From Thermoplasmatota archaeon (GTDB lineage Archaea; Thermoplasmatota; E2; DHVEG-1), in the NCBI GenBank assembly GCA_018334795.1, contig JAGXLH010000078.1, forward strand, positions 1-7,302: 7,302 nucleotides of DNA, written 5' to 3'. Shown one piece after another: positions 1 to 5,365 of this stretch (within the stretch, counting starts at the first letter, position 1; each line of letters starts with the position of its first letter). The notes under the pieces are model-generated. The model did no database searches, was not told the origin of the DNA, and saw only the letters and a program-made list of their open reading frames with translations. Both the position numbers and the translations under genes were made by a program.

Positions 1-8
1 AGTATAAT

Positions 9-17
9 TATTTATAC
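9..17 (+). promoter_or_regulatory. Candidate archaeal TATA box upstream of the SagB-like gene
   Basis: The stretch TATTTATA-like at bases 9-17 resembles an archaeal TATA box. A start of transcription about 25 bases downstream (near base 40) would give a leader of about 70 bases before the preferred start at 112. The region is AT-rich throughout, so such matches arise easily by chance. A second TATA-like stretch lies at 86-92. Confidence 0.3.
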
Positions 18-81
18 AAGTATTCACAAATATGCTAAACACTTATTCTCATTAAACGTTCATCATAATCAAAAAAAATAC

Positions 82-861
82 ATGATTATATCATACTATG
101 GAGGTGTTAACATAAGAGAACAAGGAATTGGTGATCAATTTCAACAGGAAACAAAATATTCTCAGAAAACAATGGGTGAAGGACCAGACTGGTCAATACA
201 ACCAGAGTTATACAAACATTACAAACAATATCCACATATACAGTTGCCCAAGCCTCAAACAGATTCATTAAAAACCTTTAACGATGTCTTAACCAAACGA
301 AAAAGTATCCGGTCTTTTCAACAAAAACCCATGTCTCAATCAGATCTTTCTTTTCTATTGTGGGCATCGACTGGTATTCAACGAAAAGAACATGGATACG
401 AATTCAGAACCGCACCATCCGCAGGAGCACTCTACCCTATTGAAACCTATCTAGTCATCAATAATGTAGAATCTATTAAACAAGGAGTATATCATTACAA
501 TATCAAACATCATTATCTCGAACAATTACACACAGGAGATTTCAGAAAAGACATCACGATAGCTGCATTACATCAACAGATGTGTGCAACTGCCTCAGTC
601 GTATTCATTTGGACAGCTCTTTTTAATCGTTCAAAATGTAAATATGGACAACGAGCCTATCGATACATCTATCTAGATGCAGGCCACATCGCAGAAAACC
701 TTGCACTTGCTGCAACAAATAGAGATCTTGGAAGCTGTCATATCGCTGCATTATTCGATGAAGACGTCAACACTATCATCGATGTTGATGGAACAACGGA
801 AAGCACGATTTATCTTACCGTCGTTGGCCATCCTAAACCTGAGGAATACGAACATGCATAA
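82..861 (+). CDS. SagB/ThcOx-family FMN-dependent dehydrogenase (nitroreductase fold)
   Basis: The protein belongs to the nitroreductase-fold SagB/ThcOx family. Members bind FMN. The azole-forming ones oxidise thiazolines or oxazolines in peptide natural products, and many stand-alone members have no known substrate. Numbered from the ATG at 82, visible signatures are GIGDQFQQETKY (15-26), DWS followed by a Pro-Glu-x-Tyr segment (36-44), the flavin-phosphate motif RKSIRSF (73-79), PSAGALYPIE (112-121), YRYIYLDAGHIAENLALAA (193-211) and GSCHIAALFDED (217-228). At 259 residues it has the usual single-domain length. No cyclodehydratase, precursor peptide or exporter gene lies nearby, so azole synthesis is not supported. 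The true start is uncertain: conserved sequence begins near residue 15, and a strong GGAGGTG ribosome site at 100-106 sits 5 bases before an in-frame ATA at 112. Starting there gives 249 residues. The ATG at 82 has no ribosome site. The stop overlaps the next gene's start, so the two genes are probably one operon. Confidence 0.9.
   Translation: MIISYYGGVNIREQGIGDQFQQETKYSQKTMGEGPDWSIQPELYKHYKQYPHIQLPKPQTDSLKTFNDVLTKRKSIRSFQQKPMSQSDLSFLLWASTGIQRKEHGYEFRTAPSAGALYPIETYLVINNVESIKQGVYHYNIKHHYLEQLHTGDFRKDITIAALHQQMCATASVVFIWTALFNRSKCKYGQRAYRYIYLDAGHIAENLALAATNRDLGSCHIAALFDEDVNTIIDVDGTTESTIYLTVVGHPKPEEYEHA
100..106 (+). promoter_or_regulatory. Strong Shine-Dalgarno GGAGGTG inside the annotated 5' end of the SagB-like gene
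   Basis: GGAGGTG is a near-perfect complement of the 16S rRNA 3' end. It lies 18 bases downstream of the only nearby in-frame ATG (82) and exactly 5 bases upstream of an in-frame ATA at 112. No ATG, GTG or TTG stands in frame at the right distance. This site argues that translation begins at ATA 112, or that an ancestral ATG there has changed by one base. Confidence 0.6.
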
Positions 862-2938
862 TTCTTCAGAACAACTCAATCATCTCAAAGATGAAACCAG
901 TCCATATCTTAAACAACATAAACACAATCCGGTAGACTGGTATCCCTGGTCTGATGAAGCATTTCAAAAAGCCAAAACAGATCATAAACCCATCTTTTTA
1001 TCCATTGGCTATGCAACCTGCCACTGGTGTCATGTCATGGCCCATGAATCATTTGAAGATGAAGAAGTAGCAAAGATGCTCAACAACCATTTCGTTTGCA
1101 TCAAAGTAGACCGGGAAGAACGACCAGAAATCGATCAAATCTACATGCACGTCTGCCAAATGCTCACTGGCAGAGGGGGTTGGCCACTCACCATTATCAT
1201 GACGCCAGATAAACAACCTTTTTTTGCCGCGACCTACCTTCCTAAAAAAACTCAGTATGGTATGAATGGGTTACTCACTCTTCTTCCAGAGATTAAAAAA
1301 ATCTGGGATGAAAACCAAGAAAAAATCATTGAATCAGCAACAGAAATCACCAAAAGACTTCACCAACAACCACTAGTATCTCAACAAACACTTGATAACA
1401 GTATTTTAGAAAAAACCTATGATGCACTAGTAACTGATTTTGATGAATTACATGGTGGATTTGGAAAAAATCAAAAATTTCCGTTACCTCAACATCTATT
1501 GTTTTTATTAGGATACTGGAAAGCCACAAAACAACCGTATTCATTAAAAATGGTAACTACAACTCTGAAACAAATGAGGCAGGGAGGAATCTTTGATCAC
1601 ATTGGATTTGGATTTCACCGCTATGCAACAGAACGAACATGGAAAATCCCTCATTTTGAAAAAATGCTTTACGACCAAGCACTCCTTCTTAATGTGTACA
1701 CTGAAGCATATCAAGCAACACAAAACAATTTATTCAAACAAACCGCTGAAGAAATCATCACTTATACCACAAGAAACTTAACATCATCTCATGGAGCATT
1801 TTATGCTGCTGAAGATGCTGACTCCGAAGGAAAAGAAGGTAAATATTACACTTGGACCTACGAAGAACTCAGCACTCATCTTACCTCAGAAGAACTAAAA
1901 ATTGCTTCCCTTGTTTACTCTCTTAAAAAAGAAGGAAACGTTCAACTTGAACCAGGGAGAACTACTGAAAATATTTTATATCAATCCATGACCATAAAAG
2001 AAGCTGCAACAGTACTTGATCTATCAGAAAAAAATCTCACTAAAAAACTCTCAATCATACGAAAAAAACTTTTCACTATTCGATCACAACGCATGCATCC
2101 TAACAAAGATGATCAAATCCTTACTGACTGGAATGGACTGATGATAGCAAGCTTAGCAAAAGCAGCACGCACCTTTCATCAACCACAATATCTTACCATT
2201 GCAGAACACGCAATTGATCACATTCAAACACACCGACTTACCAAAAACAATGAACTCATCCACAGTCATCGAAATAAACATAATACCATCACAGGATATG
2301 CCACTGATTATGCCTTTATAACCTGGTCAATGATAGAATTATATCAAACCACATTCAACCCCACATATTTACAATACGCATTACAACTCAATTCATACGT
2401 ACTCAATCATTTTTGGGATAAAACACACGGTGGCTTTTTTATAACATCAGATACCGCTGAATCCATGCTCGTTCGACAAAAAGAAATCTATGATGGAAGC
2501 ATCCCATCAGCAAACGCAATAATACTACAAAATCTCATCAGATTAGCACACATCACCGCAAACCCTTCCTTAAAAGAAACAGCAGATCAACTCAGCAACA
2601 CTTTTTCAACTCAAATTAACACTCATCCAACAGCGTATACACACTTCATAAGTGCAGTCCAATACATGATTACATCAACTCAAGAAATCGTAATCGTTGG
2701 AGAACCGAAAAACAAAGATACAAAAGAAATCCTATCATTTCTTCAATCCCACTATTTTCCACATACTAGCATCATCCTAAAAAATCCTAAAGAAAAAAAT
2801 TCTCTTTTAGAAGAATTAATCCCCTGGATAAAAACGTATGATCAAATCGATCAGAAAACAACTGTTTACATCTGTAAAAATAAAACATGCCAGCAACCGA
2901 CAACAGACCTTGAAAAAATAAAAAAAGAATTAGACTAA
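854..2938 (+). CDS. YyaL/SSP411-type protein: thioredoxin-like domain (DUF255) plus alpha/alpha barrel
   Basis: This 694-residue protein matches the full-length family of bacterial YyaL and animal SPATA20/SSP411. Its members pair an N-terminal thioredoxin-like domain with a C-terminal (alpha/alpha)6 barrel like that of N-acylglucosamine 2-epimerases. No reaction is firmly established. The family's opening sequence is present (ETSPYLKQHKHNPVDWYPW, 14-32), as are ATCHWCHVMAHESFEDEEV (54-72) with the redox pair C56/C59, KVDREERPEID (84-94), GGWPLTIIMTPD (108-119) with the presumed cis-proline P111, and a YLPK segment (128-131). Barrel signatures follow: GGFG and KFPLP, FDHIGFGFHRY, IPHFEKMLYDQALLL, AAEDADSEGKEG and ILTDWNGLMIASLAKAAR. 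The end carries VYICKNKTCQQP, a cysteine pair common in the family. The ATG at 854 was chosen because homologous sequence begins there; the open frame continues upstream to 677 only as a read-through of the SagB-like gene in another frame. The 8-base overlap suggests translational coupling. There is no signal peptide, so a cytoplasmic location is expected. Confidence 0.95.
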   Translation: MHNSSEQLNHLKDETSPYLKQHKHNPVDWYPWSDEAFQKAKTDHKPIFLSIGYATCHWCHVMAHESFEDEEVAKMLNNHFVCIKVDREERPEIDQIYMHVCQMLTGRGGWPLTIIMTPDKQPFFAATYLPKKTQYGMNGLLTLLPEIKKIWDENQEKIIESATEITKRLHQQPLVSQQTLDNSILEKTYDALVTDFDELHGGFGKNQKFPLPQHLLFLLGYWKATKQPYSLKMVTTTLKQMRQGGIFDHIGFGFHRYATERTWKIPHFEKMLYDQALLLNVYTEAYQATQNNLFKQTAEEIITYTTRNLTSSHGAFYAAEDADSEGKEGKYYTWTYEELSTHLTSEELKIASLVYSLKKEGNVQLEPGRTTENILYQSMTIKEAATVLDLSEKNLTKKLSIIRKKLFTIRSQRMHPNKDDQILTDWNGLMIASLAKAARTFHQPQYLTIAEHAIDHIQTHRLTKNNELIHSHRNKHNTITGYATDYAFITWSMIELYQTTFNPTYLQYALQLNSYVLNHFWDKTHGGFFITSDTAESMLVRQKEIYDGSIPSANAIILQNLIRLAHITANPSLKETADQLSNTFSTQINTHPTAYTHFISAVQYMITSTQEIVIVGEPKNKDTKEILSFLQSHYFPHTSIILKNPKEKNSLLEELIPWIKTYDQIDQKTTVYICKNKTCQQPTTDLEKIKKELD
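2913..2926 (-). terminator. Candidate T-tract terminator for the minus-strand redox pair
   Basis: On the minus strand this reads T7-A-T6, starting 39 bases past the stop of the superoxide-reductase-like gene. Archaeal termination relies mainly on T tracts in the non-template strand, so it could end the minus transcript. It lies inside the 3' end of the convergent YyaL-type gene, whose Lys-rich codons (EKIKKE) also account for the A run. Confidence 0.3.
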
Positions 2939-2964
2939 CAGAACATCATGATCTCATCGTAAAA

Positions 2965-3453
2965 TCATCGTTTCCTTTTAAAGATGAAAAGTACTGCAAT
3001 AACAGAAGCACAGACCAACACAAGTTCAAAACCTGGTGTTTCTGAATCTTCATCACTTCCTGAGGTTGTATCACCACTAACTGTGAGTTGGTCAGTAATC
3101 GATCCACCTTGATTACAAGATGCGGTGACCTCAATCACATCACCATCCTCAGCACTCACATCATTATACGTATAGGTAAACGAAGAGGATGGTTGATCCG
3201 TATAGCTTTGTTCAATTTCAGAAACACCATTAATGGTGATCTCGATAGTATTCACATAATGAGACGATGGATTAGATATTTGATGCATAATATCAACAGT
3301 TAACATTTCACCAGCTTTATCATACGTCAAACTCATCGATGAAGGCGAATGAGCATTCACACTCATTGAACCCAAAGCCAACAGACTAAAAACTAAGATT
3401 ATTTGAAATATCAACAGCTTTTTCCCAAAACCAAACACCTTTTTTCCTATCAT
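2965..3453 (-). CDS. Secreted, archaeosortase-tailed protein with a superoxide-reductase/desulfoferrodoxin-like domain
   Basis: The 162-residue protein has a signal peptide (residues 1-34: KK, hydrophobic core, then VNA before HS), an ectodomain of about 95 residues, a Ser/Asp/Glu linker (127-138), and a C-terminal TPGFE motif (139-143), hydrophobic segment and KRKR end. The tail is of the PGF-CTERM type, which archaeosortases process to anchor proteins outside the cell. In the ectodomain, H57-x7-H65-Y and the later A-S-C113-N-x-G-G element line up with the HPxxPxHHIxWIEV and SYCNIHG segments of neelaredoxin/desulfoferrodoxin iron sites. H35 could be a further ligand at the mature N-terminus. 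The His three residues after the ligand Cys is replaced by Gly (G116), so the site may be altered or non-catalytic. The start is supported by AGGAG ending 7 bases before the ATG. The gene lies 55 bases behind the small membrane-protein gene, probably on one transcript. The sortase-tail call is firmer than the redox-domain call. Confidence 0.75.
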   Translation of the reverse strand: MIGKKVFGFGKKLLIFQIILVFSLLALGSMSVNAHSPSSMSLTYDKAGEMLTVDIMHQISNPSSHYVNTIEITINGVSEIEQSYTDQPSSSFTYTYNDVSAEDGDVIEVTASCNQGGSITDQLTVSGDTTSGSDEDSETPGFELVLVCASVIAVLFIFKRKR

Positions 3454-3508
3454 TCTATGTCTCCTATCATCCTTTTTTACTATTTGAACGATTTTTTTTC
3501 AGTTCCCT

Positions 3509-3727
3509 TTAGAAATACGCAAGAAGTCCTAAGACTCCATGCAGAAATCCTAGAAAAAGAGCAATATATGCTAATCTGAAATGCCAAAGAACAGATGCCT
3601 TAATCATCCCTTTTCTCTTCAATAACGCTAACAATGCAGTTACCACAAATAAAATTAACACAAGAATACCAAGATACACAATAAAAGGAATACCAAAAAT
3701 CAGATAGTACGTATATTGCTGAAACAT
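3509..3727 (-). CDS. Small two-helix membrane protein with an H-x13-H pair; possible mini-cytochrome b
   Basis: I do not recognise this 72-residue protein by name. Residues about 7-36 form one long hydrophobic helix, followed by KRKGMIK (37-43), and residues about 48-71 form a second. By the positive-inside rule the KRK loop is cytoplasmic and both termini are outside. The second helix carries H49 and H63, 14 positions apart, with GFLHG around the latter. In cytochrome b of bc1 complexes, His pairs with 14- to 15-residue spacing on each of two helices hold two stacked haems, so a dimer of this protein could do something similar. That is inference from two histidines. A weak AAGG site lies 8 bases before the ATG and a TATA-like box about 35 bases upstream. 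Its position just ahead of the superoxide-reductase-like gene suggests that the two products work together at the membrane. Confidence 0.65.
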   Translation of the reverse strand: MFQQYTYYLIFGIPFIVYLGILVLILFVVTALLALLKRKGMIKASVLWHFRLAYIALFLGFLHGVLGLLAYF

Positions 3728-3760
3728 TCAAGGAACCTTTAACTGAATAATTTTCATCTG

Positions 3761-3768
3761 ATTTAAAA
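3761..3768 (-). promoter_or_regulatory. Candidate TATA box for the membrane redox pair
   Basis: On the minus strand this reads TTTTAAAT. A transcript start about 25 bases downstream would fall near 3738, giving a leader of roughly 10 bases before the ATG ending at 3727. The response-regulator terminator lies just upstream, so an independent promoter is needed here. Confidence 0.45.
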
Positions 3769-3805
3769 TGTTTGCCAGAAAAGAACAAAAAAGTGTATCC
3801 GCCCG

Positions 3806-3848
3806 AAAAAAAATGTAGGGAAAATGTGCTTGATTCATAATTCAAGCA
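3806..3848 (-). terminator. Hairpin plus T8 terminator of the response-regulator gene
   Basis: In the minus-strand RNA, TGCTTGA (3848-3842) pairs perfectly with TCAAGCA (3833-3827) across an 8-base loop. A run of eight T follows after 13 bases (3813-3806). The structure starts 29 bases past the stop of the response regulator, so it separates this gene from the downstream redox pair. Confidence 0.6.
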
Positions 3849-3877
3849 TTAATTAAATTACAAATGATTATTTCTTC

Positions 3878-4255
3878 TTATTTCCCCTTAATGATCTGTT
3901 CTATACAATTAAATAACTCTTTTGATTCAACAGGTTTTTCAAGGAAACCATCATTAAAAGAGCCACAAGCATGCTTTGTGGTCATGTTCATATTCGTTGT
4001 CAGAAACACAATGGGAATATCCTTCAAAACAGGATTGTCCCTTAGTTTATCACAAACTTCCCAACCATCCATTTCGGGCATCATTATATCTAAAAAAATG
4101 ATATCTGGCAATTTAGCATGTTTTAATTCCTTCAAACATTCTTTACCTGATTGTACACCGATAAATTCAAAATCTTCATCCGACTCTTTTAACACTTGTT
4201 CAAAAGAAAACAATTGGTCAGACCCATCATCCACAAACATTATTTTTTTCTTCAT
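3878..4255 (-). CDS. Single-domain (stand-alone) response-regulator receiver protein
   Basis: This is a complete 125-residue CheY-like receiver with no output domain. The acidic pair D9-D10 (FVDDGSDQ), phospho-acceptor D56 (IIFLDIMMPEMDGWEV), switch threonine T86 (IVFLTT) and conserved K107 (LEKPV) are all present, so it should accept phosphate from a histidine kinase. No kinase, phosphotransferase or chemotaxis gene is in the window, so its partners are encoded elsewhere. Such proteins act as CheY-like effectors or phosphorelay shuttles. The ATG at 4255 was chosen because AGGAT lies 9 bases upstream and the receiver fold begins immediately with MKKKIMFVDD. The open frame extends upstream to 4315, with other ATGs at 4273 and 4315, but that extra stretch (Cys/Tyr-rich) does not look like receiver sequence. 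It has its own terminator and a 270-base upstream gap, and is probably transcribed alone. Confidence 0.93.
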   Translation of the reverse strand: MKKKIMFVDDGSDQLFSFEQVLKESDEDFEFIGVQSGKECLKELKHAKLPDIIFLDIMMPEMDGWEVCDKLRDNPVLKDIPIVFLTTNMNMTTKHACGSFNDGFLEKPVESKELFNCIEQIIKGK

Positions 4256-4391
4256 TATTATACATCCTACCATACAAAAACAATACCGTTTGTACTGTAG
4301 GAAACATATTAACATCCATCAAATAGAAGGATATCATCAAAGCATGATATACTACAATACATGCAAGCAGTACTTAAAACCATGTAATTTT

Positions 4392-4426
4392 TTATCGTTA
4401 ATAATAAACTATAATTATAACGATAA
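4392..4426. repeat. Perfect 9-base inverted repeat between divergent genes
   Basis: TTATCGTTA (4392-4400) and TAACGATAA (4418-4426) are exact inverted copies separated by 17 AT-only or nearly AT-only bases, which themselves include the palindrome TATAATTATA. The site lies in the roughly 270-base gap between the response-regulator start and the possible small gene at 4530. It could be an operator or a cruciform-prone element. No long T tract follows on either strand, which makes a terminator less likely. The rest of the gap shows no gene. Confidence 0.5.
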
Positions 4427-4475
4427 TTCCAAATTATATCTCTCATTGGATTATTTAATGTAATTAAAGGAAAAA

Positions 4476-4483
4476 TTTTTAAA
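4476..4483 (+). promoter_or_regulatory. Candidate TATA box ahead of the 29-codon ORF
   Basis: TTTTTAAA at this position would place transcription start near 4505, about 25 bases before the ATG at 4530. The surrounding DNA is AT-rich and chance matches are common. Confidence 0.25.
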
Positions 4484-4529
4484 TCATATTTCTATACTTT
4501 GACTGGACTTTGGAAAGAGAGTGAAACCT

Positions 4530-4619
4530 ATGTTAATACTTGGTTCATCCGAAGAAAAGGAATTTATTAAACGTCTTATGAAAAAACACAAAAGATTATG
4601 TTCAAATGAGAATGAATAA
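4530..4619 (+). CDS. Possible 29-residue basic small protein
   Basis: The ORF encodes MLILGSSEEKEFIKRLMKKH followed by KRLCSNENE. An in-frame GTG at 4521 could extend it by three residues, and an in-frame TGA at 4500 bounds it upstream. A TATA-like box (4476) and a weak GAGTGA-type ribosome site 5 bases upstream support expression. The central S-x-x-E-x-K/E-x-x-x-L-x-K-K pattern is loosely like the first helix of the RHH proteins encoded 500 bases downstream, but the beta strand and the RPIS segment are absent. It could be a remnant of that family, a real micropeptide, or chance. Confidence 0.3.
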   Translation: MLILGSSEEKEFIKRLMKKHKRLCSNENE

Positions 4620-4759
4620 TTCTTTTATCTTTTAGATTTAGAATATTTTATTATCAAACCTATTATTGTTTATGATGTATACTTTTTGCGAATCATGAAT
4701 CAAGCCTTACGAATAAATAATAAATAATGCTATAATGCAGCATAATGGTGATGGGAGGA

Positions 4760-4830
4760 AGGAGATGATAGAAATCTAAGTGTTCCTATCATATGCGATA
4801 GTGCTAAAAAAATATACTCTATCATCTCCT
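4760..4830 (+). repeat. 13-base perfect inverted repeat with alternative pairings (possible structured RNA)
   Basis: Bases 4760-4772 (AGGAGATGATAGA) are the exact inverse complement of 4818-4830, with a 45-base loop. The loop contains a second copy of CTATCAT (4786-4792) and a GATAG (4797-4801). The left arm's ATGATAG can therefore pair with either CTATCAT copy, and GATAG with either CTATC, giving two mutually exclusive folds. As RNA this resembles an attenuator or two-state leader; as DNA it is a cluster of inverted and direct heptad half-sites. Purine-rich GGGAGGAAGGAG precedes a four-codon ORF at 4765, which is too short to call. Confidence 0.6.
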
Positions 4831-4875
4831 CTCAGATGGGATGCATTGAAGTAGTATTTACTATGATATTGAGTC

Positions 4876-4916
4876 ATGTTACTATACCCCACATATAATA
4901 ATATGGGATATAACAT
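4876..4916 (+). repeat. Imperfect hairpin upstream of the RHH genes
   Basis: ATGTTA (4876-4881) pairs with TAACAT (4911-4916). Inside, TAT/ATA, CCC/GGG and ATAT/ATAT continue the stem with single-base bulges. No T tract directly follows, so a terminator is not clear. Confidence 0.4.
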
Positions 4917-5009
4917 ACTGCTATATAAGTTTATGCATTAATGAATAAATATATGATTTTTGTATCAAAATTATTTATTTATACATACTTTTAAGACTTT
5001 GGAAATTTG

Positions 5010-5045
5010 TATAAAAGAGAAATTTAAAATATGCAATGTTGCATA
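5010..5045 (+). promoter_or_regulatory. TATA box and overlapping dyad operator candidate of the first RHH gene
   Basis: TATAAAA at 5010-5016 is a good archaeal TATA box, placing transcription start near 5036-5042. That falls inside the dyad TATGCAA-TG-TTGCATA (5030-5045), which has seven-base arms. A second TATA-like stretch, AATTTAAAAT (5021-5030), would give an essentially leaderless start at the ATG 5052. A dyad covering the start site is what an autorepressor such as an RHH protein would use. No ribosome site is visible between the dyad and the ATG. Confidence 0.5.
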
Positions 5046-5051
5046 ATCCTA

Positions 5052-5198
5052 ATGAAATTTATGAGTATTAGAACCACGATCAGTCTTTCGAAGTCAGAGC
5101 TAAAAGAACTGAGAGAATTAGCTAAAAAGGAACATCGACCTATAAGTCGTCAAATCGTTTTCATGATGCATTTTTATTTGGATCAACAAAATGATTAA
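5052..5198 (+). CDS. Arc/CopG-like ribbon-helix-helix protein (copy 1)
   Basis: The 48-residue product has the compact shape of ribbon-helix-helix DNA-binding proteins, which act as dimers and insert a two-stranded beta ribbon into the major groove. SIRTTISLS (5-13) is the strand, with R7, T9 and S11 as likely base-contacting positions. ELKELRELAKKE (16-27) is the first helix, RPIS (29-32) the turn, and RQIVFMMHFYLDQ (33-45) the second helix. Its length is close to that of phage P22 Arc (53 residues), including the R-[PS]-[IV]-[SN] turn. The alternative start ATG 5061 would remove only MKF. It shares 24 of 38 core residues with the second copy (5366-5497). No toxin gene is adjacent, so an autoregulator or plasmid/virus-type repressor is as likely as an antitoxin. 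It was identified from the raw sequence because it is short. Confidence 0.85.
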   Translation: MKFMSIRTTISLSKSELKELRELAKKEHRPISRQIVFMMHFYLDQQND

Positions 5199-5237
5199 AA
5201 ATTTTAATATCTATAATTTATAATATGAGATTAATAA

Positions 5238-5267
5238 TTTTTTTAAATAGGGAGCTTTTTTATCCCT
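5238..5267 (+). terminator. T-tract and small hairpin terminator after RHH copy 1
   Basis: A run of seven T (5238-5244) lies 40 bases past the stop. A five-base stem follows, AGGGA (5249-5253) with TCCCT (5263-5267), whose loop contains six more T. Such T-rich elements fit archaeal termination and imply that the two RHH genes are transcribed separately. Confidence 0.5.
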
Positions 5268-5291
5268 CATGTATTTAAAGTTATGTAATAA

Positions 5292-5320
5292 AGTATTAAT
5301 AGTATGTAAAAGTATATAAA
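5292..5320 (+). promoter_or_regulatory. Three helix-phased direct repeats overlapping the TATA box of RHH copy 2
   Basis: AGTATTAAT (5292-5300), AGTATGTAAA (5301-5310) and AGTATATAAA (5311-5320) are three adjacent near-copies repeating every 9-10 bases, about one DNA turn. The last contains the TATA box TATATAAA (5313-5320), which would start transcription near 5340-5345, about 20-25 bases before the ATG at 5366. Some RHH repressors, such as Omega of Gram-positive plasmids, bind tandem short repeats over their promoters, so this is a natural operator candidate. Confidence 0.5.
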
Positions 5321-5365
5321 ATTATTTAATTTCTGTAGTAAAAAGATATTATTTTGTGATAAAAA

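Larger units (their letters stand above)
4620..5009. other. Gene-free, repeat-rich AT stretch upstream of the RHH genes
   Basis: No reading frame of credible length or composition is seen here on either strand. It holds two hairpin-forming elements (4760-4830 and 4876-4916), the palindrome ATGC-A-GCAT (4735-4743), and two ATGCAT sites (4841-4846 and 4933-4938). It also has an AATAAATA/TATTTATT inverted pair around 4943-4982. The density of dyad symmetry suggests regulatory DNA or a structured RNA rather than decayed coding sequence. Confidence 0.5.

Noticed and set aside
677..853. N-terminal extension of the YyaL-type frame back to an ATG at 677
   Set aside because: The 59 extra residues are the SagB-like gene read in another frame and show no family similarity. 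Homology begins exactly at the ATG 854.
3600..3845. 81-codon minus-strand ORF overlapping the 72-residue membrane protein
   Set aside because: It is out of frame with the better-supported gene, crosses the response-regulator terminator and the TATA box, and lacks coherent membrane topology.
3864..4463. 199-codon plus-strand ORF opposite the response regulator
   Set aside because: It is antisense to a receiver domain with every key residue, and its Ser/Asn/Ile-rich translation has no domain pattern.
4765..4779. Four-codon ORF (MIEI) after a purine-rich ribosome-like site
   Set aside because: It is too short to call and lies in the left arm of a strong inverted repeat, whose sequence explains the purine run.
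4836..4898. 20-codon ORF between the hairpins
   Set aside because: It has no ribosome site or family pattern and overlaps the 4876-4916 hairpin.
5292..5320. CRISPR-like repeat array
   Set aside because: The units are only 9-10 bases and contiguous, without spacers. They are better explained as operator or promoter repeats.
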